Origin: an uncultured Bacteroides sp.
GTDB lineage: Bacteria; Bacteroidota; Bacteroidia; Bacteroidales; Bacteroidaceae
Reading direction: 5' to 3'
Assembly (NCBI GenBank): GCA_947038155.1
Contig: CAMQVH010000015.1
Coordinates: forward strand, 1 to 60,685
Length of the DNA stretch: 60,685 nt
A model generated the notes under the pieces. The model searched no databases and had not been told where the DNA came from. It worked only from the letters and a program-made list of their open reading frames with translations. Positions 14,982-23,789 of this stretch are shown here, one piece after another. The translations under genes and the position numbers were made by a program. The stretch's first letter is position 1. Each line of letters begins with the position of its first letter.

Positions 14982-16001
14982 ATGGAAATCTTAATCGGCT
15001 TGTTGATTATAGCCATCGGTAGCTTTTGCCAGTCCAGTTCCTATGTACCTATCAAGAAGGTAAAGGAATGGAGCTGGGAAAGCTTCTGGTTGATACAAGG
15101 TGTGTTTGCCTGGCTGGTGTTCCCGTTCCTGGGCTCACTGCTGGGCGTACCCCAAGGGGGCAGCCTGCCCGGCTTGTGGGGAGCGGGAGGTGCCGGAATG
15201 AGCATCTTTTATGGTATATTGTGGGGAGTAGGAGGGTTGACTTTCGGACTTTCCATGCGCTATCTGGGTGTTGCGCTCGGACAGAGTATCTCATTGGGCA
15301 CTTGTGCCGGTTTCGGAACCCTCCTTCCGGCGCTCTTTGCCGGTACAAACCTGTTCGCAGGCAACGGACTGATTCTTTTGCTGGGTGTTTGCATCACGTT
15401 GGCTGGTATTGCTATTATCGGGTATGCCGGCAGCCTGCGTGCACAAAACATGAGCGAAGAGGAAAAACGCGCTGCCGTAAAAGACTTTGCATTGACAAAA
15501 GGCTTGCTGGTAGCACTCCTGGCTGGTATCATGAGTGCCTGCTTCGCTTTGGGACTGGATGCGGGAACACCTATCAAGGAAGCCGCCTTGGCTGGGGGAG
15601 TGGAAGGACTTTATGCCGGTCTGCCGGTTATCTTTCTGGTTACGCTTGGAGGTTTCCTGACAAATGCAGCTTATTGTCTGCAACAGAATGTGGCTAACAA
15701 AACGATGGGCGACTATGCTAAAGGAAAAGTGTGGGGCAATAATCTGGTGTTCTGTGCGTTGGCAGGCGTACTATGGTATATGCAGTTCTTCGGATTGGAG
15801 ATGGGCAAGAGCTTCCTCACCGAAAGCCCGGTGTTGCTGGCTTTCTCCTGGTGTATCCTGATGGTATTGAACGTAACCTTCAGTAATGTTTGGGGAATAA
15901 TTCTGAAAGAATGGAAAGGGGTGTCCACCAAGACTATCACTGTGCTGATAGCTGGTCTGATTGTCCTTGTCTTCTCTTTGGTGTTCCCAAATTTGTTCTA
16001 A
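14982..16001 (+). CDS. rhaT: L-rhamnose/H+ symporter
   Basis: RhaT imports L-rhamnose across the inner membrane with protons. The 339-residue protein is almost entirely hydrophobic, with about ten predicted membrane helices. It opens MEILIGLLIIAIGSFCQSSS and continues YVPIKKVKEWSWESFW, a pattern shared by RhaT proteins. The ATG is 3 bp after the rhaA stop, so the two are translationally close. The downstream rhaD follows after a 96-bp gap that holds a hairpin. Confidence 0.94.
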   Translation: MEILIGLLIIAIGSFCQSSSYVPIKKVKEWSWESFWLIQGVFAWLVFPFLGSLLGVPQGGSLPGLWGAGGAGMSIFYGILWGVGGLTFGLSMRYLGVALGQSISLGTCAGFGTLLPALFAGTNLFAGNGLILLLGVCITLAGIAIIGYAGSLRAQNMSEEEKRAAVKDFALTKGLLVALLAGIMSACFALGLDAGTPIKEAALAGGVEGLYAGLPVIFLVTLGGFLTNAAYCLQQNVANKTMGDYAKGKVWGNNLVFCALAGVLWYMQFFGLEMGKSFLTESPVLLAFSWCILMVLNVTFSNVWGIILKEWKGVSTKTITVLIAGLIVLVFSLVFPNLF

Positions 16002-16012
16002 AAAAATCAAGA

Positions 16013-16071
16013 ACGGATTACACAGGTTACGCAGTTTTTTTATAACTTGCGGCAAAACCCGTGTAATCCGT
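16013..16071. repeat. Inverted repeat between rhaT and rhaD
   Basis: ACGGATTACACAGG (16013-16026) pairs with CCCGTGTAATCCGT (16058-16071) with one mismatch, around a T-rich loop. It lies inside the operon, so it may modulate readthrough or mRNA stability. Its sequence resembles the left arm of the hairpin at 17191-17293 and may be the same repeat family. Confidence 0.65.
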
Positions 16072-16097
16072 GCCTAATTAAAAAAAATATATATATA

Positions 16098-16907
16098 ATG
16101 AAATCAATTTTAGAGAATCGTCCGGCACTTGCCAAGGAAGTAAACAAGGTAGCGGAAGTTGCCGGATACTTGTGGCAGAAAGGATGGGCCGAACGTAATG
16201 GTGGCAATATCACTGTCAATATCACAGAGTTTGTAGACGATGAAATCCGTCAGATGGAGCCGATCAGCGAAGTAAAGTCTATCGGTGTGACGCTTCCTTA
16301 TCTGAAAGGCTGCTATTTCTACTGCAAGGGAACTAATAAACGCATGCGTGATTTGGCGCGCCGGCCGATGGAAAACGGTTCGGTAATCCGTATTCTGGAT
16401 GACTGTGCCAGCTATGTGATTATTGCGGATGAAGCCGTAGCCCCGACATCGGAATTGCCTTCCCACTTGAGCGTACACAATGACCTGTTGAGAAAAAACT
16501 CTCCTTATAAAGCATCTGTACACACACACCCGATTGAGCTGATTGCCATGACACATTGTCCGAAGTTCCTGGAAAAAGATGTGGCCACCAATCTGTTGTG
16601 GAGTATGATTCCCGAAACAAAGGCATTCTGCCCGCGTGGTCTGGGTATCATTCCTTATAAGTTGCCCAGTTCGGTAGAACTGGCGGAAGCTACCATCAAG
16701 GAATTGCAGGACTATGATGTCGTGATGTGGGAGAAACATGGCGTATTTGCAGTGGATTGTGATGCTATGCAGGCATTCGACCAGATTGATGTACTCAATA
16801 AGTCGGCTCTGATTTATATTGCAGCCAAGAATATGGGCTTCGAACCGGATGGCATGAGTCAGGAACAGATGAAAGAAATGTCAGTAGCTTTCAATCTTCC
16901 TAAATAA
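16098..16907 (+). CDS. rhaD: Rhamnulose-1-phosphate aldolase
   Basis: RhaD cleaves rhamnulose 1-phosphate to dihydroxyacetone phosphate and L-lactaldehyde with a zinc ion. I place the start at the ATG at 16098 (MKSILENRPALAKEVNKVAE), giving 269 residues; an upstream ATG at 16047 lies inside the hairpin and is unlikely. The class II aldolase features are the WAERNGGNITVNI phosphate-binding loop, the zinc ligands in ASVHTHPIELIAMTH, and a further histidine in MWEKHGVFAVDCD. Lactaldehyde would normally go to the next gene, which is only a remnant here. Confidence 0.94.
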   Translation: MKSILENRPALAKEVNKVAEVAGYLWQKGWAERNGGNITVNITEFVDDEIRQMEPISEVKSIGVTLPYLKGCYFYCKGTNKRMRDLARRPMENGSVIRILDDCASYVIIADEAVAPTSELPSHLSVHNDLLRKNSPYKASVHTHPIELIAMTHCPKFLEKDVATNLLWSMIPETKAFCPRGLGIIPYKLPSSVELAEATIKELQDYDVVMWEKHGVFAVDCDAMQAFDQIDVLNKSALIYIAAKNMGFEPDGMSQEQMKEMSVAFNLPK

Positions 16908-17164
16908 TATTTGTACGCCAGTCGTTGAATTTGGGAGTGGACACTGCCGGAATGAGTGAAGCGGAAGGTGTGAAGGCGGCTATTGAAGCAGTAAAAGCCC
17001 TTTCCCTTAGCATCGGCATCCCTCAGAAACTGCATGAAATCAATGTGAAGGAGGAGGATATTCCTGCATTGGCAGTGGCGGCTTTCAATGATGTTTGTAC
17101 GGGTGGTAATCCTCGTCCTACTTCGGTAGCAGATATCGAAGCTATATATCGCAAAGCTTTCTAA
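16908..17164 (+). pseudogene. fucO: Remnant of lactaldehyde reductase (FucO type), C-terminal end only
   Basis: Directly after the rhaD stop, an open frame encodes about 79 residues (NLGVDTAGMSEAEGVKAA to DVCTGGNPRPTSVADIEAIY) that match the C-terminal end of iron-containing lactaldehyde reductases. The full enzyme has about 384 residues, so roughly 300 residues are missing, including the NAD-binding domain and the iron ligands. No ATG precedes the conserved part; the first start-like codon is TTG at 16925. From memory, B. thetaiotaomicron has a full fucO at this position, so a deletion between rhaD and fucO is likely. It is probably non-functional, and lactaldehyde reduction would need another enzyme. 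Confidence 0.85.
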
Positions 17165-17190
17165 AAGCTGGTTCTTGCGGAAGCTCTTTT

Positions 17191-17293
17191 CACCACAGAT
17201 TGCACGGGTTTATACAGGTTTACACAGATTTAATTCTTAAATTATCGATTCTTCTATATCAAGATTCCGTATTAATCTGTGCAGTCTGTGGTG
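17191..17293. repeat. Long-loop inverted repeat between the fucO remnant and rhaR
   Basis: CACCACAGATTGCAC (17191-17205) pairs with GTGCAGTCTGTGGTG (17279-17293) with one mismatch, around a 73-nt loop holding further CACAGATT / AATCTGTG segments. It may end the operon transcript. It belongs to the same sequence type as the rhaT-rhaD hairpin. Confidence 0.65.
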
Positions 17294-17354
17294 TTTCCTT
17301 ACTACAACCGGATGTTTTTTGGTATCCTTGCGTGTGTTTTCTGAAAATAATTCC

Positions 17355-17362
17355 TATTTTTG
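17355..17362 (+). promoter_or_regulatory. Candidate promoter -7 box for rhaR
   Basis: TATTTTTG matches the TAnnTTTG consensus and lies 30 bp before the ATG at 17393, so the regulator can be expressed independently of the rhamnose operon. Confidence 0.55.
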
Positions 17363-17392
17363 TCCAACTCAATTGCATGAAAACACACTGGT

Positions 17393-18292
17393 ATGATCGA
17401 GGATAATAGTTTAGGACTTGAATTCAAATATCTGATTGTAAATGACATGGACCGCAAATTCGGCCTGTGGGTAAATACTGTCGGCTATCAATCCATTCCT
17501 CCCGATTCGCCTTACCCGTTGAAAGAGCATCCTTCCGGCTACTTCTTTAATGCGGAAAAAGGGCGGGTGCTTCGTGAGTATCAATTGGTATATATCACCA
17601 AGGGTCGCGGTTTGTTTTCGTCCGATTCTACCTCTGAAAAGCAAGTTTGTAAAGGCAGGCTGATGGTCTTGTTTCCCGGCCAGTGGCATACATATCGTCC
17701 GTTGCGGCAGACTGGTTGGACGGAATATTATATCGGTTTCGAGGGTCCTATGATAGACGCCATTGTTGGTGATGCTTTTTTGTCGCAGGAACAGCAAATA
17801 CTGGAAATAGGCCTTAATGAAGAGTTAGTCTCATTATTCTCCCGTGCTCTTGCCGTAGCCGAAGCGGATAAGATTTCCGCGCAACAATATCTTTCCGGGA
17901 TTGTGCTCCACATGATAGGGATGATTCTTTCCGTCTCCAAGAATAAAGTTTTTGAGATGAGTGATGTGGACCAGAAGATCGAACAGGCAAAGATTATTAT
18001 GAACGAGAATGTATCCGGCAATGTGGACCCGGAAGAGTTGGCTATGCGGCTCAATATCAGCTATTCATGGTTCCGTCGTGTCTTTAAGGAGTATACAGGT
18101 TATGCTCCTGCCAAATATTTCCAGGAATTGAAACTTCGTAAAGCCAAACAACTGCTGGTGGGAACTTCCCAGTCTGTGAAAGAGATTTCTTTCTTTCTTG
18201 GTTTTCAGTCTACCGAATATTTTTTCTCTTTCTTCAAGAAGCGTACGGGGCTTACTCCGTTGGAGTATCGTTCGTCCGGGCGGGAGGAATGA
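17393..18292 (+). CDS. rhaR: AraC-family regulator of rhamnose genes
   Basis: This 299-residue cytoplasmic regulator has an N-terminal cupin-like sugar-binding domain at about 20-160 (REYQLVYITKGRGLFSSDS, GRLMVLFPGQWHTYRPL) and a C-terminal pair of helix-turn-helix motifs at about 195-295 (EELAMRLNISYSWFRRVFK, then SVKEISFFLGFQSTEYFFSF). Its position after the rhamnose genes makes it the likely rhamnose-responsive activator. It probably acts on the TCAAAATG direct repeat before the kinase gene. A shorter start at the ATG at 17444 (MDRKFGLWV) is possible. The symbol is given by context. Confidence 0.85.
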   Translation: MIEDNSLGLEFKYLIVNDMDRKFGLWVNTVGYQSIPPDSPYPLKEHPSGYFFNAEKGRVLREYQLVYITKGRGLFSSDSTSEKQVCKGRLMVLFPGQWHTYRPLRQTGWTEYYIGFEGPMIDAIVGDAFLSQEQQILEIGLNEELVSLFSRALAVAEADKISAQQYLSGIVLHMIGMILSVSKNKVFEMSDVDQKIEQAKIIMNENVSGNVDPEELAMRLNISYSWFRRVFKEYTGYAPAKYFQELKLRKAKQLLVGTSQSVKEISFFLGFQSTEYFFSFFKKRTGLTPLEYRSSGREE

Positions 18293-18680
18293 ATTGCCGC
18301 ATAGCCCTGATGTAAACCTTGTGTGCGGTTGTCCTGACTCAAGACAAGGGACCTTTTTCTATGATTTTTATAAGAATATCATCCCCGCTATATTTCCTGT
18401 TATGATGCGATGCGGATGTAATGTCGGGTTGGTCGAATCCGGAAATGAATATAGAATTGCACGAAGAGTAGTTTTCGATTACTATATGTAAATATTAGTA
18501 AGATGATTGATGAATGGATGTGCAACTGAGTCTAAATACTGCCTTGTTAATAGAAAAGGGTACTATTATGTTAATTGTCTTATTATAAAAGAATTAACCT
18601 GTTAATAACTTTGTTGATATCCTTGTTGATAATTGAAATAGGATTGTGAATAACATTAATAAAGAAGAGCTGCCATAAAA
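18293..18680. other. Intergenic stretch without a visible gene
   Basis: About 390 bp between rhaR and the tRNA terminator. I see only a weak TTGTC/GACAA dyad near 18328-18346, just after rhaR, and an AT-rich tail. No convincing ORF, promoter or RNA fold is apparent. Confidence 0.6.
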
Positions 18681-18710
18681 AAGAAGAACCGCATTTCTGC
18701 GATTCTTCTT
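18681..18710. terminator. Hairpin terminator of the tRNA-fMet gene
   Basis: AAGAAGAA and TTCTTCTT arms with an inner CGCA/TGCG stem form a hairpin at 18681-18710, 7 bp beyond the 3' end of the tRNA. On the minus strand it is followed by a T-rich run. Confidence 0.65.
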
Positions 18711-18717
18711 ATCTTAG

Positions 18718-18790
<73 letters not shown>

Positions 18791-18985
18791 ATGTTTAACG
18801 AGTGCAAAGGTACGGCTTTATTTGGAATACACAAATTATTTGGAGAATATTTTTCTAATAAATTCTCCTTTTTTTCTTATATGACTGAAAATGAGTAGTA
18901 TAATATTGAGACTTTTTTTTAGTACCTCAAAATACACAAATGTTAATATTCTCTCTATTTTCTTGTATGGTCTAAAGAAAAGCGT

Positions 18986-18994
18986 TACTTTTGC
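18986..18994 (+). promoter_or_regulatory. Promoter -7 box for the TetR-fabG genes
   Basis: TACTTTTGC matches TAnnTTTGC and lies 33 bp before the TetR ATG. It would drive the regulator, fabG and probably the pseudouridine synthase, which follow at 17 and 9 bp. Confidence 0.65.
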
Positions 18995-19027
18995 TCAAAA
19001 TATTCAGCAATGTGCAATTTGTAACCT

Positions 19028-19618
19028 ATGACCGTATCCAAGACAAAAGCCAAGTTAGTAGATGTAGCCCGTCAGTTGTTTGCGAAGATGGGAGTAGAAA
19101 ATACGACTATGAACGATATCGCTCTTGCTTCTAAAAAAGGGAGACGAACGCTTTATACTTATTTTAAAAGTAAGGATGAAATCTATCTGGCTGTTGTGGA
19201 ATCGGAATTGGATATTTTGTCGGATATGATGAAGCGGGTAGCCGAGAAAAACATTTCTCCGGACGAAAAACTGCTGGAGCTGATATATACCCGATTAGAC
19301 GCAGTGAAAGAGGTGGTCTATCGGAACGGGACGTTGCGTGCTAACTTTTTCCGTGATATATGGCGGGTGGAGAAGGTGCGTAAGAAATTCGACGCAAAGG
19401 AAATACAGTTCTTTAAGACTGTTCTGTTGGAAGGACAGGCAAAAGGAGTTTTTCATATTGACGATGTGGAGATGACTGCCGACTTGATACATTATTGTGT
19501 GAAAGGCATTGAAGTTCCTTATATTCGTGGACATATAGGTGCACATCTGGATGAAGATACAAGAAACAGATATGTGTCCAACATTGTGTTTGGCGCACTG
19601 CATAGAACAGAAATTTAA
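19028..19618 (+). CDS. TetR/AcrR-family regulator
   Basis: This 196-residue DNA-binding protein has the TetR helix-turn-helix at about residues 8-55 (VDVARQLFAKMGVENTTMND, then KKGRRTLYTYFKSKDEIY) and a helical ligand-binding C-terminal domain without clear family marks. It is 17 bp upstream of fabG, so a role in sensing acyl-CoA or fatty-acid state is plausible. This is based only on position. The gene is complete. Confidence 0.92.
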   Translation: MTVSKTKAKLVDVARQLFAKMGVENTTMNDIALASKKGRRTLYTYFKSKDEIYLAVVESELDILSDMMKRVAEKNISPDEKLLELIYTRLDAVKEVVYRNGTLRANFFRDIWRVEKVRKKFDAKEIQFFKTVLLEGQAKGVFHIDDVEMTADLIHYCVKGIEVPYIRGHIGAHLDEDTRNRYVSNIVFGALHRTEI

Positions 19619-19635
19619 TTAAATAATTTTTTAGT

Positions 19636-20382
19636 ATGGGATTATTAGACGGAAAAACAGCCATTGTAACCGGTGCCGCCCGTGGTATTGGCAAGGCTAT
19701 CGCTCTGAAGTTTGCTGCCGAAGGTGCAAACATTGCATTTACTGACCTGGTCATTGACGAAAATGCAGAAAAAACAAGGGTAGAACTGGAAGCAATGGGT
19801 GTGAAAGCCAAAGGTTATGCTTCTAACGCTGCTAACTTTGAAGATACTGCAAAGGTCGTAGAAGAAATCCACAAGGACTTCGGACGTATTGATATATTGG
19901 TAAACAATGCCGGTATCACTCGTGACGGCTTGATGATGCGTATGAGCGAACAGCAATGGGATATGGTAATCAACGTGAACCTGAAGTCTGCATTTAACTT
20001 CATCCACGCTTGTACCCCCATCATGATGCGTCAAAAAGCTGGTAGCATTATCAATATGGCCTCTGTTGTAGGTGTTCACGGAAATGCAGGACAGGCTAAC
20101 TATGCTGCTTCTAAAGCAGGTATGATTGCATTGGCTAAGTCTATCGCACAAGAGTTGGGCTCTCGCGGCATCCGTGCCAACGCTATCGCTCCGGGATTCA
20201 TCCTGACAGACATGACAGCCGCTCTATCTGACGAAGTAAGAGCTGAATGGGCAAAGAAAATTCCTTTGCGTCGTGGTGGTACTCCTGAAGATGTGGCAAA
20301 CATCGCTACCTTCCTGGCTTCTGATATGTCTTCTTATGTATCAGGTCAGGTGATTCAGGTAGATGGTGGTATGAATATGTAA
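19636..20382 (+). CDS. fabG: 3-oxoacyl-ACP reductase
   Basis: FabG reduces beta-ketoacyl-ACP with NADPH in fatty-acid elongation. The 248-residue short-chain dehydrogenase has the cofactor motif TGAARGIGKAIALKFAAEG, the NNAG motif in DILVNNAGITRDGLMMRM, the catalytic Ser in INMASVVGVHGNAG, and the YAASKAG catalytic Tyr/Lys pair. The end SSYVSGQVIQVDGGMNM is the standard FabG C-terminus. It is co-oriented with the TetR gene 17 bp upstream. Confidence 0.95.
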   Translation: MGLLDGKTAIVTGAARGIGKAIALKFAAEGANIAFTDLVIDENAEKTRVELEAMGVKAKGYASNAANFEDTAKVVEEIHKDFGRIDILVNNAGITRDGLMMRMSEQQWDMVINVNLKSAFNFIHACTPIMMRQKAGSIINMASVVGVHGNAGQANYAASKAGMIALAKSIAQELGSRGIRANAIAPGFILTDMTAALSDEVRAEWAKKIPLRRGGTPEDVANIATFLASDMSSYVSGQVIQVDGGMNM

Positions 20383-20391
20383 TCGAACAGA

Positions 20392-21063
20392 ATGACTGTT
20401 GTATACGAAGACAACCATATCATTGTAGTCAACAAGACCGCTTCCGAGATTGTCCAGGCAGACAAGACGGGGGATACACCGCTTTCGGAGAGTGTGAAAC
20501 AGTACCTGAAAGAGAAGTATCAGAAACCCGGAAATGTCTTCATCGGTGTGACACACCGGCTGGACCGCCCCGTAAGCGGTCTTGTTATTTTTGCCAAGAC
20601 GAGTAAGGCACTTACGCGTCTCAATGATATGTTCCGCACCAGTGAGGTGAAGAAGACTTATTGGGCAGTCGTGAAAAATGCGCCGAAAGTACCGGAGGGC
20701 GAACTGGTGCATTTCCTTGTGCGCAATGAAAAGCAGAACAAGAGCTATGCGTACGATAAAGAAGTGCCGAATAGCAAGAAGGCGATTTTAGACTACCGTT
20801 TAATAGGCCGTTCAGAGAATTATTTCCTGCTCGAAGTTGACTTGAAAACCGGACGCCATCATCAGATTCGCTGCCAACTGGCAAAAATGGGATGCCCTAT
20901 CAAGGGAGACTTGAAATATGGCTTTCCACGTTCCAATCCTGATGGAAGTATTTGTCTGCATGCCCGGCGAGTACGGTTTGTACATCCCGTCTCGAAAGAG
21001 TTGATAGAGCTTGAAGCTCCTCTTCCCGATGGAAACCTATGGAAAGGATTTGAACTGTTCTAG
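20392..21063 (+). CDS. RluA-family RNA pseudouridine synthase
   Basis: This 223-residue protein isomerises uridine to pseudouridine in rRNA or tRNA. The catalytic aspartate is in HRLDRPVSGLVIFAKTS, and later family motifs KTGRHHQIRCQLA and CLHARRVRF are present. It lacks an N-terminal S4 domain, as in the short RluA/RluC-like type. It starts 9 bp after fabG, so it is probably the last gene of that transcript. The target uridine is not predictable. Confidence 0.92.
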   Translation: MTVVYEDNHIIVVNKTASEIVQADKTGDTPLSESVKQYLKEKYQKPGNVFIGVTHRLDRPVSGLVIFAKTSKALTRLNDMFRTSEVKKTYWAVVKNAPKVPEGELVHFLVRNEKQNKSYAYDKEVPNSKKAILDYRLIGRSENYFLLEVDLKTGRHHQIRCQLAKMGCPIKGDLKYGFPRSNPDGSICLHARRVRFVHPVSKELIELEAPLPDGNLWKGFELF

Positions 21064-21160
21064 GCAGTACAAATCCTTCTTCTTTTTGCCAAAAGAGTAA
21101 ACTTGCCTGCCATTCTTTCGGTTAATTCTAGCGACAGCCGGTAAATTCCCCGATACATAT

Positions 21161-21169
21161 TATATTTGC
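21161..21169 (+). promoter_or_regulatory. Promoter -7 box for the first GH92 gene
   Basis: TATATTTGC matches the Bacteroides -7 consensus and lies 46 bp before the GH92 ATG. GTAAATTCCCCG just upstream (21141) loosely resembles the repeat found before the surface operon at 35666, but the match is weak. Confidence 0.6.
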
Positions 21170-21215
21170 ATCATTCGCTAATTACTATATTCAATTATAC
21201 TAAAGAAAAATACGA

Positions 21216-23486
21216 ATGAAGGCATTTAAACTACTCGCACTTACTTCCTGCTTTTTACTTGCGACAGGAAGCGGAGTTGCACAACGGGACTATTCAAAAA
21301 GTGAAGGACTGCTTCAGTATGTCGACCCTTATATCGGCTCCGGTTATCACGGGCATGTATTTGTAGGAACGAGCGTTCCTTACGGCATGGTGCAGCTCGG
21401 CCCTAGCAATATCCATAAAGGATGGGACTGGTGCTCCGGCTATCATTATTCCGACAGCATCCTGATAGGTTTCTCGCATACTCATCTGAGCGGTACGGGA
21501 TGTACCGACTTAGGTGATATTCTCATTATGCCGTTGAATGAAATCCGTACCCCTAGAGGAAATCAGGATGATATACGTGACGGCTACGCTTCCCGCTATT
21601 CGCACGATAATGAGATAGCCCGTCCGGAATATTACTCCTTACTTCTCGATCGCTATAATATCAGAGCGGAACTGGCGGCAACAGACCGGGTAGGCTTCCA
21701 TCGTTATACATACCCCGAAGGCAAGCCTGCTTCTATATTGATTGACTTGCGCGAAGGGAACGGCTCGAATGCCTATGATAGCTATATCCGTAAAATAGAC
21801 GACTATACAGTAGAAGGCTATCGCTACGTAAGGGGGTGGAGCCCTTCCCGGAAAGTCTATTTTGTGCTGAAGAGCGACAAGAAGATAGAGCAGTTTACAG
21901 CCTACGATGATAATACGCCGAAACCCTGGGACCAACTGAAAGTAGCATCCGTAAAAAGCGTCCTCACCTTCGGCAATGTAAAACAAGTAAAGATAAAGGT
22001 TGCTATTTCTTCCGTTAGCTGTGCCAATGCAGCAATGAACCTGCAAGAAGAACTTTCTCACTGGGACTTTGACAAGACAGTAAAGATGAGTGCCGGACGA
22101 TGGAATAAAGAACTTGCAAGAATGACAGTAGAGACGGATGATGAGGCTTCCAAACGTACTTTTTATACTGCGCATTATCATACCATGATTGCTCCTACGC
22201 TTTATTGTGACGTGAATGGAGAATATAGAGGGATGAATGATATGATTTATACTGACCCGAAGAAGGTCAACTATACCACCCTTTCTTTATGGGATACCTA
22301 CCGAGCCCTGCATCCTCTGATGACTATCATCCAGCCTGAAATGGTAGACAACGTGGTCAACTCCATGCTTTCCATCTACCGCCAGCAGGACAAGCTTCCT
22401 ATCTGGCCTTTGATGAGCGGTGAAACTAATCAAATGCCGGGTTATAGCTCCGTCCCTGTCATTGCCGATGCTTACCTGAAAGGATTTACCGGATTTGATG
22501 CGGAAGAAGCATTGCAGGCAATGAAAGCGACTGCCACTTATGAGAAACAAAAAGGAGTCCCTTATGTGATAGAGAAAGGATATATCCCTGCCGATAAAAT
22601 CCATGAAGCTACCTCGATAGCCATGGAATATGCAGTAGATGACTGGGGAATTGCCGCCATGGCACGTAAAATGGGAAAGACCGGAGATGCGGCAACTTAC
22701 GCGAAACGTGCGCATTACTATAAAAACTACTTCGACTCTTCCATCCACTTCATCCGTCCGAAGTTGGAAGACGGTTCCTGGCGTACTCCTTATGACCCGG
22801 CACGTTCCATCCATACCGTCGGAGATTTTTGCGAAGGTAACGGCTGGCAATATACATTTTTCGCTCCGCAAGACCCGTATGGACTAATCGAGCTGTTCGG
22901 CGGTGATAAACCGTTTGTTGCAAAACTTGATGACTTTTTCACCAACAATGACAGCATGGGCGAAGGCGCATCCAGTGATATTACCGGACTTATTGGGCAA
23001 TACGCACATGGAAATGAACCGAGCCATCACGTCGCCTACCTGTATGCATATGCCGGCGAGCAATGGAAAACGGCAGAGAAAGTCCGTTTCATCATGGATG
23101 AATTCTATACAGACCGACCGGACGGTATCATCGGCAATGAAGACTGCGGTCAGATGTCCGCCTGGTATCTTCTTTCATCCATGGGGCTTTATCAAGTGAA
23201 TCCGTCGGACGGTGTATTTGTTTTCGGCAGCCCGTGTTTTAAGAAAGTCGAAATGAAGGTACGTGGTGGCAAGACATTTACAGTTGAAGCTCCCAACAAT
23301 AACAAAGAGAATATTTATATCCAGAAAGTTTATTTGAACGGTAAGCCTTATAATAAGAGTTATATCATATATGATGATATTATCAACGGCAGCACTTTGA
23401 AGTTTGTAATGGGAAAGAAACCGAATAAGAATTTCGGCAAGGCTCCGGCAAACAGACCGGTTGTTTTGAATAAGATAAATGAATAA
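21216..23486 (+). CDS. GH92 alpha-mannosidase
   Basis: This 756-residue exo-alpha-mannosidase of family GH92 removes terminal alpha-linked mannose by inversion with a calcium ion. It has a signal peptide (MKAFKLLALTSCFLLATGSG) for the periplasm. The N-terminal beta-sandwich carries PYIGSGYHGHVFVGTSVPYG and LIGFSHTHLSGTGCTDLGD. The catalytic helical domain ends with NEDCGQMSAWYLLSSMGLYQ, the family signature. By position it corresponds to the first GH92 of the B. thetaiotaomicron mannan locus. It is transcribed away from the rest of the locus, from its own promoter. The linkage preference (alpha-1,2, 1,3 or 1,6) is not readable. Confidence 0.94.
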   Translation: MKAFKLLALTSCFLLATGSGVAQRDYSKSEGLLQYVDPYIGSGYHGHVFVGTSVPYGMVQLGPSNIHKGWDWCSGYHYSDSILIGFSHTHLSGTGCTDLGDILIMPLNEIRTPRGNQDDIRDGYASRYSHDNEIARPEYYSLLLDRYNIRAELAATDRVGFHRYTYPEGKPASILIDLREGNGSNAYDSYIRKIDDYTVEGYRYVRGWSPSRKVYFVLKSDKKIEQFTAYDDNTPKPWDQLKVASVKSVLTFGNVKQVKIKVAISSVSCANAAMNLQEELSHWDFDKTVKMSAGRWNKELARMTVETDDEASKRTFYTAHYHTMIAPTLYCDVNGEYRGMNDMIYTDPKKVNYTTLSLWDTYRALHPLMTIIQPEMVDNVVNSMLSIYRQQDKLPIWPLMSGETNQMPGYSSVPVIADAYLKGFTGFDAEEALQAMKATATYEKQKGVPYVIEKGYIPADKIHEATSIAMEYAVDDWGIAAMARKMGKTGDAATYAKRAHYYKNYFDSSIHFIRPKLEDGSWRTPYDPARSIHTVGDFCEGNGWQYTFFAPQDPYGLIELFGGDKPFVAKLDDFFTNNDSMGEGASSDITGLIGQYAHGNEPSHHVAYLYAYAGEQWKTAEKVRFIMDEFYTDRPDGIIGNEDCGQMSAWYLLSSMGLYQVNPSDGVFVFGSPCFKKVEMKVRGGKTFTVEAPNNNKENIYIQKVYLNGKPYNKSYIIYDDIINGSTLKFVMGKKPNKNFGKAPANRPVVLNKINE

Positions 23487-23541
23487 GAAGAACATAGTTT
23501 TCAATAGGTAATAGGATTCAGATAGTTGTTTGAACGTAGTT

Positions 23542-23589
23542 TTCAGTCCTCTTCCATAAGACTAACAGGTTTTATAGAAGAGGGCTGAA
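23542..23589. terminator. Hairpin after the GH92 gene
   Basis: TTCAGTCCTCTTC (23542-23554) pairs with GAAGAGGGCTGAA (23577-23589) with one G-T-type mismatch. It lies 55 bp after the GH92 stop and is a likely terminator. Confidence 0.65.
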
Positions 23590-23698
23590 TGTTATTAATG
23601 GAAACAATGGAATAGCGAATAGCGTTAAATATGTGCAAAGAGTTTGTACATAACTTGCTTGAATGTGATTGGCTGATTTCTCTTTGAGAATCCAAAAA

Positions 23699-23753
23699 AA
23701 ATCCTGCTTTCAAACTCTATTCTTTTCAGTGAATAGGGATGAGAGCAGGATTT
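23699..23753. terminator. Second hairpin between the convergent GH92 and GH130 genes
   Basis: AAATCCTGCT (23699-23708) and AGCAGGATTT (23744-23753) enclose a further CTATTC/GAATAG stem. A and T runs flank both sides, so it can serve the GH130 operon, which ends at 23790 on the minus strand, and back up the GH92 terminator. Confidence 0.7.
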
Positions 23754-23789
23754 GTGTTTTCTATAACCGGCTGTTTGTTATTTCATTGC

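Noticed and set aside
18198..18491. 97-residue ORF after rhaR
   Set aside because: It overlaps the end of rhaR in another frame and has no start context or similarity.
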